Assembly: GCA_947492885.1 (NCBI GenBank) | Contig: CANLPK010000010.1 | Location: 1 to 56,590 of the forward strand | Direction of reading: 5' to 3' | DNA: 56,590 bases | DNA from: Bacteroidota bacterium | GTDB taxonomy: Bacteria > Bacteroidota > Bacteroidia > UKL13-3 | In this document: in pieces, positions 50,120-56,590 of the stretch | Position numbering within the stretch: position 1 is the stretch's first letter | How the letters are laid out: each line of letters starts with the position of its first letter | The notes under the pieces: generated by a model | The model's input: the letters and a program-made list of their open reading frames with translations, nothing else | What the model was told of the DNA's origin: nothing | Databases searched by the model: none | Translations under genes and position numbers: made by a program

Positions 50120-51298
50120 TTACAAGGCGCCGTCAACTATTTTTTTCGCCCAAATTGTTTGAGGTTTTTTCTCTGCATCGGCATAACAAAACAGGTACCA
50201 TTCGCCTCCATCATGTAATTTAAACTGTTGCTTTACCTCTTCGGGTTTCCAAAAGAAATTACGGCAAGCGATATTGGCTTTTTTAATTTGATGTTTTTTA
50301 ATGATGGCATTCAAGAGCTCTTTCTTGTACTGACCATGTTCAATAATTTCGAAAAGTCGCCCTTGCAAATCGGGCTTGTATGCATCGGTTGTGAAAAAAT
50401 ATCCATTGGGATACAATACCTTCAATTGCTTTTCATGCGAATACTCCATACATAGCTTGCTCTTAATCATGGCCACATTGGGTTCGAAAAAGAATTTTCC
50501 GGGTAAGGACAACAAAGGTTTTACATCGTTTTTGTTCGATTGAAAATGGGTAATGCCTTCATTGGTGATATTCACTGCCTCATATCGAATGACTTGATTG
50601 CCTGGCTTGAGTTGAATGAGAATTTCTTTCATCTCATTGCCATAGGCAATACATATAAGTTGACTAATATTCGAAAAAAAACTGGTTACCACCTGATGAA
50701 TATCCACCATGGGTGAGAGTTTGATCCAGCACGATTGACATCTCGAAAGCAATTGATCTTTTAGTTCTAGCACATTGGGAGTGCATTCGTCAATTTCAAA
50801 AACTTTTCTATTGAACTCTGGCCGGCGGTCGGGGTCAATATATATGGTATCGAATACTCGCTGGTCGTTCGCTAAAAATTCTTCAAGGGACGTATGAATT
50901 ATTTCGGCCTCAAAATTTAATGCCTCATAATTATGTTTTAATAATTGCGCATGTTCCGCATTGGCTTCAATGCAAGTGCGTTGCTTGAACAATTGTCCGA
51001 TATAATAGGAGTCGACTCCCAACCCAGCAGTCGCATCGAGTAATGAAGTTCCTTTAATTAATGTTGCTTTGTACTTCGCCACCTCCTCCTGGGTACATTG
51101 CTCATAGAGCTTGGGCAGCAATACCGTTTTTGAATTAATGAACGCAGGTATTTTTTTTAGGGCTTTCTTTCTAAGTCCAATTTGCAAAGCAACAGCACCA
51201 ATATCGAAAGGTAATTTTTTACGGTATTTTAGGGTGAGTTCTGATGGTGAATCATGGGCATGCATCACCATAAATTCCTGCACCTCTGTAAGTGCCAT
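50120..51298 (-). CDS. class I SAM methyltransferase with C-terminal THUMP-like domain
   Basis: This 392-residue protein has motif I as LLDATAGLGVDSYYIG (about 95-110), a second Rossmann motif CIEANAEHAQLLKHN, and the catalytic-loop motif IYIDPDRRPEF. A C-terminal domain with NGYFFTTDAY and RNFFWKPEEVKQQFKL is the THUMP-like module of Bacteroidota. The substrate is probably an RNA, but unassigned. The ATG at 51298 is chosen. A TTG at 51328 would add ten residues and almost touch the upstream gene's stop, and it is a possible alternative. Confidence 0.85.
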   Translation of the reverse strand: MALTEVQEFMVMHAHDSPSELTLKYRKKLPFDIGAVALQIGLRKKALKKIPAFINSKTVLLPKLYEQCTQEEVAKYKATLIKGTSLLDATAGLGVDSYYIGQLFKQRTCIEANAEHAQLLKHNYEALNFEAEIIHTSLEEFLANDQRVFDTIYIDPDRRPEFNRKVFEIDECTPNVLELKDQLLSRCQSCWIKLSPMVDIHQVVTSFFSNISQLICIAYGNEMKEILIQLKPGNQVIRYEAVNITNEGITHFQSNKNDVKPLLSLPGKFFFEPNVAMIKSKLCMEYSHEKQLKVLYPNGYFFTTDAYKPDLQGRLFEIIEHGQYKKELLNAIIKKHQIKKANIACRNFFWKPEEVKQQFKLHDGGEWYLFCYADAEKKPQTIWAKKIVDGAL

Positions 51299-51333
51299 GA
51301 GTGCTGCGAGCGAATGCTTTGAATTCAATCGTA

Positions 51334-52074
51334 TTAGTGTGATGCTACGAAATAATAATCTTTACGAGAGAAGAATTTGGCGTTGAACTCTTCGTAAGTA
51401 AGTGGATTTTTTTTGCCTGTAAAACTCTTCAAAGTATAAATTTGATAACCACAGCTATCATGTAATATGTTGAAAATATCTTTCGGTAAGGTGCCATAAA
51501 AATCACTGGCCCCCATACCATGTTCGAAAACAATAATGGGTTTGCAGCGCTTCAAAGTTTCTACCGATCCTTCAAGCACTTGTAATTCGGCGCCTTCCAC
51601 ATCGATCTTCATCAATCCAATATTGGCGTCTTTCGGAATTATTTCATCAAGTACTGCCTTCTGTACTTTGATTTTTTCAATCTGTACTTCCTTATTATCA
51701 TAGTCGCGTTCAATAAAACCACTATAGGCAGGATTGTTTTTTACAAAAGTAAACTCTGTTTCTCCATTGGCATTGCTTAATGCATTATTATAAATGGAGA
51801 CATTCTTTTGATTCGAATATTTCTCAACTAAATTTTTATAGAAATCGGGTAAAGGTTCAAAAGCATAGTGATGCCCTTGGGGCGCATACTTCAAAATTAA
51901 ATCGAGGATCTCTCCTTTATGACATCCCACATCAATGGTTTGGGTATCCGATTTTAATACTGTTTTGAGAATAACATTGGTCAATCGATCGTATTCTAAA
52001 TTTTTAGTTAAATCGATTTTATAGTCAATTAAAAACTGACGAAGCTTGTTTTTGAATGGTAGGATAATACTCAT
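51334..52074 (-). CDS. FkbM-family methyltransferase
   Basis: This 246-residue SAM-dependent methyltransferase has motif I TIDVGCHKGEILDLILKYAP, motif II AFEPLPDFYKNL, and the FkbM-specific GLMKIDVEGAELQVLEGS. FkbM enzymes O-methylate sugars, lipopolysaccharide or secondary metabolites; there is no glycosyltransferase or polysaccharide cluster nearby to identify the acceptor. It lies five to 35 bases upstream of the THUMP-like methyltransferase gene and is probably co-transcribed with it. Confidence 0.93.
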   Translation of the reverse strand: MSIILPFKNKLRQFLIDYKIDLTKNLEYDRLTNVILKTVLKSDTQTIDVGCHKGEILDLILKYAPQGHHYAFEPLPDFYKNLVEKYSNQKNVSIYNNALSNANGETEFTFVKNNPAYSGFIERDYDNKEVQIEKIKVQKAVLDEIIPKDANIGLMKIDVEGAELQVLEGSVETLKRCKPIIVFEHGMGASDFYGTLPKDIFNILHDSCGYQIYTLKSFTGKKNPLTYEEFNAKFFSRKDYYFVASH

Positions 52075-52167
52075 AGGATTGGTTTTTATTTAATAACTGA
52101 ATTTCGGGTGCAAAATAACTTCTTTTCCGAATAATTGACGTAATTTGATGCGTCTTTTAATCAACAT

Positions 52168-53406
52168 ATGGAAATTTTTAAAATCATAGCCCTTCTTATT
52201 GGTTTATGTGCTTCGCTGGGCTATATAAATTCAAAGTTTCTAAAATTACCCCATATCATTGGGTTGTTGGTTTTATCCTTATTTACATCCATCGCATTTT
52301 GGATAGGAGCCACCATTTTTCACTGGGGCGTCATTCAACACATTCTCGACGATATACAACAGGTTGATTTTAGTAAGGTGCTATTGAATGTGATGCTTTG
52401 CTTTATGTTATTTGCCGGGGCATTTCATACCAATGCAGCGGCCATTCTAAAGGAAATTCGTTCCGTCACTATCTTGGCTTTATTGGGAACAATACTCTCC
52501 ACTTTTCTTATTGGTGGGTTCTTGTTTTTTTTGTCGGGTTTTCTTGGGATTGAAATTTCTCCAATTTATTGTATGCTCTTTGGCGCACTCATTTCTCCAA
52601 CCGATCCCATTGCTGTTTTAGGCATTATTTCTAATGCAAAAATTCAGGAACGTATCAAAACAAATATCATTGGTGAATCGCTGTTTAATGATGGTATAGG
52701 AATTGTGATTTTCATAACCATCTCTACGATGATTGAACAGGGGAGTGGGGCGGTTACTATTGGAAGTACCTTGATACTCTTCTTACAGGAAGCAATTGGT
52801 GGCTTAGCTTTGGGTGTTGTTATAGGCTATTTAGCTTATGTTGTATTGAAATCGATTGACGATTACCAAACCGAAATAATGATTACACTGGCATTGGTGA
52901 TGGGTGGATATTTTATTGCCGATTTCTTGCATATATCGGGGCCACTGGCCATGGTGGTAGCCGGATTAATTATAGGTGGAGAACGTATTCGTATGGAAGC
53001 GATGAGTACCACCACACACACTTATATGGATAAATTTTGGGAACTGGTAGATATTGGTTTGAACTCCATTTTATTCTTGTTGATAGGCTTGAGATTAACC
53101 ACACTTAGTTTTAGCTGGGAGATGCTGGTGCTTTCGGGATTGATGATTATTCTGGTGCTCCTATCGCGCGCACTCACTGTGGGCGCTTTAAGCAATATTT
53201 TCAAGAAACAAATCAAAGCGTCTTCTCGGGAGCAATGGATATTGGTATGGAGTGGGTTGCGTGGCGGACTCTCCTTGGCGATGGCACTCTCCATTCAAGC
53301 TCCTGCAATGAATGGGATTCTGGTTTTTATCACCTATTGCATTGTATTGTTCTCCATCATTGTGCAAGGATTGACGGTGGAGAAAGTGGCCAATATCGCC
53401 GAATGA
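52168..53406 (+). CDS. CPA1-family sodium/proton antiporter
   Basis: This 412-residue inner-membrane protein has eleven to twelve hydrophobic segments and the CPA1 motifs: LLFAGAFHTNA-like region (MLFAGAFHTN), SPTDPIAVLGIISN, GESLFNDGIGIVIF and WSGLRGGLSLAMALS. These residues bind Na+ and H+ in the NhaP/NhaK group. It exchanges Na+ (or K+) for H+ for pH and salt balance. The gene stands alone and meets the minus-strand T9SS gene end-to-end, with only three bases between the stops. Confidence 0.94.
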   Translation: MEIFKIIALLIGLCASLGYINSKFLKLPHIIGLLVLSLFTSIAFWIGATIFHWGVIQHILDDIQQVDFSKVLLNVMLCFMLFAGAFHTNAAAILKEIRSVTILALLGTILSTFLIGGFLFFLSGFLGIEISPIYCMLFGALISPTDPIAVLGIISNAKIQERIKTNIIGESLFNDGIGIVIFITISTMIEQGSGAVTIGSTLILFLQEAIGGLALGVVIGYLAYVVLKSIDDYQTEIMITLALVMGGYFIADFLHISGPLAMVVAGLIIGGERIRMEAMSTTTHTYMDKFWELVDIGLNSILFLLIGLRLTTLSFSWEMLVLSGLMIILVLLSRALTVGALSNIFKKQIKASSREQWILVWSGLRGGLSLAMALSIQAPAMNGILVFITYCIVLFSIIVQGLTVEKVANIAE

Positions 53407-53409
53407 AAA

Positions 53410-54147
53410 TTATAATTTAACGAAGCGGTAACGGTATTCTTTGCCGCTGGCATCCGCAATCATAATCTGATAAATTCCAGTAGGATAACTTGAAATATCA
53501 AGCACCTCATCCTGAAAATTATTTAATTGCGTATTGGAAATAATTTCCCCCATCTGGTTACAAATGGTGAAATTAATATTGTGTAATGTTTGAGAAGTGC
53601 TTATCGCTAATTTTGTTGAAGCAGGATTCGGAAATACGTGCAGCGCTGAAGATGCCTCATTCACCTTGATCCCAGCCGCATTGCTATAAGTGATATTGAA
53701 AATCAATTCGGCATTATCAGTTAGCAAATTTTTATTATAAACGCTATATTTAATAACCGATTTGCCTTCGTATAAATTAGAACCTACATGAAATGCGATG
53801 AAACATGATGAATCATTCAATCCATAATCCTTGATAAAGCATCCCATTTGAAGTAAATCATTTTTGCAATCACCATTAAAACAAGAGCTTACTGTCCAAC
53901 GTGTATCCAACGAATCGGATATTTTATTCCAACAATAATCTTCCGATTTGTATTTGCCAGTATTAAAAAGTATGCGGGTTTCGAGATAAACATAGTCGCT
54001 GGAAGTTGTCAAATTCAAGGTATTTCCTTGAGGGAAACTTATCTGTGAATAACCTTTGTTTGGCACTATTAGAAACAAAGATGCAAATAGTCCAATGGCC
54101 CAATTTGCGCTAATTGTATCGTTTAGTTTTTTGAAAATGAATTTCAT
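53410..54147 (-). CDS. small secreted protein with T9SS sorting domain
   Basis: This 245-residue protein has a signal peptide with a long n-region (cleavage near GYSQ, residue ~34) and a beta-rich middle part of unknown type (about 35-165, with four conserved-looking cysteines). The C-terminal sorting domain begins VFPNPASTKLAIS and ends YPTGIYQIMIADASGKEYRY. It is secreted by the type IX system and may be anchored on the surface. No enzymatic motif is visible. The 5' leader carries a 16-bp palindrome. Confidence 0.85.
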   Translation of the reverse strand: MKFIFKKLNDTISANWAIGLFASLFLIVPNKGYSQISFPQGNTLNLTTSSDYVYLETRILFNTGKYKSEDYCWNKISDSLDTRWTVSSCFNGDCKNDLLQMGCFIKDYGLNDSSCFIAFHVGSNLYEGKSVIKYSVYNKNLLTDNAELIFNITYSNAAGIKVNEASSALHVFPNPASTKLAISTSQTLHNINFTICNQMGEIISNTQLNNFQDEVLDISSYPTGIYQIMIADASGKEYRYRFVKL

Positions 54148-54162
54148 TTGCTATCGTAAGTC

Positions 54163-54178
54163 AGTGGTTTAAACCACT
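54163..54178. promoter_or_regulatory. perfect 16-bp palindrome in the leader of the T9SS gene
   Basis: AGTGGTTTAAACCACT lies between the -7 box (54184-54191) and the ATG at 54147. It may be an operator or a hairpin in the leader. Confidence 0.45.
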
Positions 54179-54183
54179 TCTCG

Positions 54184-54191
54184 CAAATATA
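54184..54191 (-). promoter_or_regulatory. -7 promoter box (TATATTTG)
   Basis: Perfect TAnnTTTG on the minus strand, 36 bases before the ATG at 54147. No TTG is at -33. Confidence 0.5.
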
Positions 54192-54335
54192 CGTTTAATT
54201 ATATGAGTTATTAATTTGCCTTTCTAATGATGAAGAAAAAATGACAATTACCCCATTCATGTAGCTCGATTTTTATTTTTGAGATAAGGTTGGTGCTTCA
54301 ATATTTCAATTTGTGTTTTATTTAATTATAGAAGG

Positions 54336-54366
54336 TTTGTATTTCAACTCCTTCGCCCTAACTTTG
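54336..54366 (+). promoter_or_regulatory. complete Bacteroidota promoter TTTG-N19-TAACTTTG
   Basis: The -33 TTTG (54336-54339) and -7 TAACTTTG (54359-54366) are 19 bases apart, the ideal arrangement and the only complete one found in the window. It lies inside the longest open frame of the J-protein gene and so sets a downstream start. Confidence 0.8.
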
Positions 54367-54393
54367 CAGCCCTTAAAAAAACACAATTCACAC

Positions 54394-54858
54394 TTGGCTA
54401 TCGATTGGAATAAAGATTATTATGCGGTGCTTCAAATACCACGTTTTTCGGCTGCATCAGAAATAAAAACGGCATATCGCAATTTGGCGAAAAAATATCA
54501 TCCCGATATGAACCCGGGAAATAAAAGTGCGGAAGAAAAATTCAAGGAAATCAATGGCGCCTACGATATTTTGAGTGACGAAGAGAATAAACTCATCTAT
54601 GATGAGAAACTTCGAAACCCGCACTATCAGCGTCAGCAGCAATTCAAAAATCAGCAACAAACGCAATATCAGCAGTATCAAAAGGCACAGTACGAAGAGT
54701 ACATGCGTCAGCAACAAAGGGCACGTGATTTTCAAAAGGCCCAACGTGAAAGTGCAAAAGGCTCCAATTACGATATCAACCCCTGGAGAATTATTTTTAT
54801 CGTTATAATAATTATTAATTTACTTCGCATGTGTACTCACCGCACCTTCATTCCATAG
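54394..54858 (+). CDS. membrane-anchored J-domain (DnaJ-like) protein
   Basis: From the TTG at 54394 the product is 154 residues. The J-domain (about 5-72) begins [20 protein letters not shown] and has the HPD motif at 36-38, needed to stimulate DnaK ATPase. A Gln/Arg-rich stretch (about 75-125, with repeated QQ and YQQYQ) follows, then one membrane helix ([17 protein letters not shown]) near the C-terminus. There are no zinc-finger or substrate-binding domains, so it is a class III, tail-anchored J-protein. Upstream in-frame codons from 54313 lie before or inside the promoter and give no J-domain residues, so TTG 54394 is preferred. Confidence 0.87.
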   Translation: MAIDWNKDYYAVLQIPRFSAASEIKTAYRNLAKKYHPDMNPGNKSAEEKFKEINGAYDILSDEENKLIYDEKLRNPHYQRQQQFKNQQQTQYQQYQKAQYEEYMRQQQRARDFQKAQRESAKGSNYDINPWRIIFIVIIIINLLRMCTHRTFIP

Positions 54859-54906
54859 GTCGGATATTTTTAATACGAATTTATAACCCACAAAATAGCA
54901 GCGCAG

Positions 54907-56590
54907 GTGACCCATCCCAATCCTCAATTAGAGTTTGAATCAGGAGAACGTGCTACGTTTTTTGTGGATGTGATTTTACCACTTTACTTGCCCAAAGCCT
55001 ATACATATCGGGTGCCCTTCACCATGAACGACCAGGTGGAAATAGGTAAAAGGGTGGTGGTGCAATTTGGGAGTCGCAAGGTGTATGCGGCACTTATCGT
55101 TGCCATTCATGCCATTCCTCCAAAAGAGTATACAGCCAAATACATTCAAGATATCATTGATGAAACGCCTGTGGTTACTGAGTTACAGCTTCGTCATTGG
55201 AAATGGATGGAGGAATATTATCTCTGCAATTTGGGTGAGATTATGGATGCTGCTTTACCAGGTGGATTGAAACTGGAGAGTGAATCAAAAATCTATCTGA
55301 ATCCGGAAGCCTCCTTCGAATATGGCGACCTCGACGATAAGGAATATCTGATTATTGAAGCGCTGGAGATACATAAGGAAATTACCATTCAACAGGTAAG
55401 TGAATTGCTGCGTATCAAAAGTGTAATTCCAATTATTAAATCGGTTTACGAGAAAGGGATTGTACTCATTCGCGAACAATTGAACGAAACCTATAAGGCG
55501 AAAAGACAATCGTGTATTCGTTTTGCGGAGGCCTATAGAAATAACGAGCCAGCATTGCATGATCTCTTCAATAAACTTGAAAAATGGCCTAAGCAACTCG
55601 AAGTGGTGATGACGATGATGTCAGCGTTCAGAGGTCAGGAGAATATTCCCAAGAAAGCGTTGCTGCTGGCATCTAAGTCGAGTGAGAGCTCCTTAAATAC
55701 TTTGATAAATAAGAAAGTACTCGAACTCTACGAAATTGAAATTGATCGAATTTCTTATGATCAGAAGGAGACAGAGCCCATCAATTTGACCTCTACCCAA
55801 GAAATTGCATATAATTCAATTAATAAACATTTCGAAACGAAAGAGGTGGTATTGCTACATGGGGTAACGAGCAGTGGAAAAACGGTAGTGTATAGTAAGC
55901 TCATAGAAGCCGCCATGGAGGCGGGCAAACAAGTCCTTTATCTCTTGCCCGAAGTGGCGCTCACTTCACAAATAATTCAGCGCATCACCAAGTTTTTTGG
56001 AACGAGTGTTTGTGTTTGGCATTATAAATTTAGTGATTTCGAAAGGGTAGAAATATGGAATAAAATTCGTCAAGAGAAATTCCGAATTATCATTGGCACC
56101 CGCAGTTCGGTATTCCTGCCATTTCAAAATTTAGGTTTGGTCATTGTTGATGAGGAGCATGATCAAAGCTATAAGCAGATGGATCCTTCTCCACGTTACC
56201 ATGCACGTGATGCAGCGATTATTCTGGCAGGCATGCATGGTGCCAAAGTGCTTTTAGGTACAGCCACGCCAAGTATTGAAAGCTATTATAATACCCATCA
56301 GCAAAAGTACGGACTGGTAGAAATGATGGAACGCTATGCAGGGATGCAGATGCCAGAAATTATTTTAGCCGATGTAAGTCAGGGACAACGCGATAAAACA
56401 TTGAGTTACGATTTCACGCCCACCTTACTGGAGAAAGTACAGCAAGCTTATTTGAGGAAGGAACAAGTAATTCTTTTTCAAAATCGTAAAGGGTATGTTC
56501 CCATCACCGAATGTACCAACTGTGGCTGGACACCCCATTGCATCAACTGCGATATCACTTTAACTTATTATAAAACACAGCATATTTTAA
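54907..56590 (+). CDS. priA: primosomal protein N' (replication restart helicase), 3' truncated
   Basis: PriA is the DNA helicase that loads the primosome at stalled forks. The open frame runs to the window end. The 3'-DNA-binding domain begins FFVDVILPLYLPKAYTYRVP, followed by RVVVQFGSRKVYAALIV. The helicase has Walker A HGVTSSGKT, PEVALTSQI, DEEHDQSYKQMD, GTATPSIES and FQNRKGYVP, then the first zinc-binding pairs CTNCGW and CINCD. There is no ATG before the first conserved block. GTG at 54907 or GTG at 54964 are the candidate starts, and 54907 is listed. It reads in the same direction as the J-protein gene, 48 bases downstream. Confidence 0.95.
   Translation, partial: MTHPNPQLEFESGERATFFVDVILPLYLPKAYTYRVPFTMNDQVEIGKRVVVQFGSRKVYAALIVAIHAIPPKEYTAKYIQDIIDETPVVTELQLRHWKWMEEYYLCNLGEIMDAALPGGLKLESESKIYLNPEASFEYGDLDDKEYLIIEALEIHKEITIQQVSELLRIKSVIPIIKSVYEKGIVLIREQLNETYKAKRQSCIRFAEAYRNNEPALHDLFNKLEKWPKQLEVVMTMMSAFRGQENIPKKALLLASKSSESSLNTLINKKVLELYEIEIDRISYDQKETEPINLTSTQEIAYNSINKHFETKEVVLLHGVTSSGKTVVYSKLIEAAMEAGKQVLYLLPEVALTSQIIQRITKFFGTSVCVWHYKFSDFERVEIWNKIRQEKFRIIIGTRSSVFLPFQNLGLVIVDEEHDQSYKQMDPSPRYHARDAAIILAGMHGAKVLLGTATPSIESYYNTHQQKYGLVEMMERYAGMQMPEIILADVSQGQRDKTLSYDFTPTLLEKVQQAYLRKEQVILFQNRKGYVPITECTNCGWTPHCINCDITLTYYKTQHIL

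Noticed and set aside
55067-55596. Open frames on either strand inside the last 1.7 kb
   Set aside because: They overlap the uninterrupted priA reading frame, which carries helicase motifs throughout.

Overview
This window comes from a member of the Bacteroidota, most likely an aerobic, free-living relative of the Chitinophaga/Sphingobacteria/Saprospira lineages. Support comes from several independent features. There is a complete gliding-motility ABC transporter set (gldA-gldF-gldG). Three secreted proteins end in Por/type IX secretion sorting domains. Promoters follow the Bacteroidota TAnnTTTG -7 pattern, with almost no Shine-Dalgarno sequence. The DNA is AT-rich. No mobile element, prophage, CRISPR array, tRNA or rRNA gene was recognised. 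The window starts inside a tcdA-like gene and ends inside priA.

Layout. Positions 1-2302 (+) hold the tcdA end, ribF and an M23/LysM peptidase. An AlbA_2-domain regulator follows (3084-3704). A Calx-beta T9SS protein comes next (3813-7307), then a translationally coupled ABC-2 transporter plus LolA-like trio (7435-9892), a TolB-like beta-propeller, an M28/PDZ aminopeptidase, a small beta-barrel-like protein, and a 1887-residue T9SS surface protein ending at 19509. On the minus strand lie dxr with a penicillin-binding-like lipoprotein, and a TonB receptor behind a cobalamin riboswitch (20258-25165). A short plus-strand group (25894-28055) holds one 3-hydroxyanthranilate dioxygenase, a class-A-beta-lactamase-fold lipoprotein and a MerR regulator. 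The rest up to 52074 is on the minus strand: an ECF sigma factor with a membrane partner, a rhodanese/thioredoxin/HMA cluster (31230-34618), an eleven-gene catabolic operon (35395-45736), a Crp/Fnr regulator, gldGFA and two methyltransferases. A Na+/H+ antiporter, a T9SS protein, a membrane J-protein and partial priA close the window.

The most striking unit is the eleven-gene run 35395-45736. It joins PaaABCD (phenylacetyl-CoA epoxidation), tryptophan 2,3-dioxygenase, a fatty-acid desaturase, kynurenine 3-monooxygenase, a second 3-hydroxyanthranilate dioxygenase, 4-hydroxyphenylpyruvate dioxygenase, homogentisate dioxygenase and a persulfide-dioxygenase-like metallo-beta-lactamase/rhodanese. 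The enzymes serve different substrates, but all except the accessory subunits are expected to consume O2, so the grouping looks like an oxygen-dependent regulon rather than one pathway. A Crp/Fnr-family gene lies immediately upstream. A perfect 24-bp palindrome with an FNR-like TGAT-N4-ATCA core sits between the regulator and the operon.

Six intergenic gaps carry arrays of short hairpins of three sequence families, arranged as mirrored units resembling BIME/REP elements. Stem sequences vary with compensatory changes while the linkers stay nearly identical. The clearest case is a near-perfect tandem duplication at 25380-25820 whose two copies differ by a double compensatory change in one stem. 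No REP-associated transposase is present in the window.
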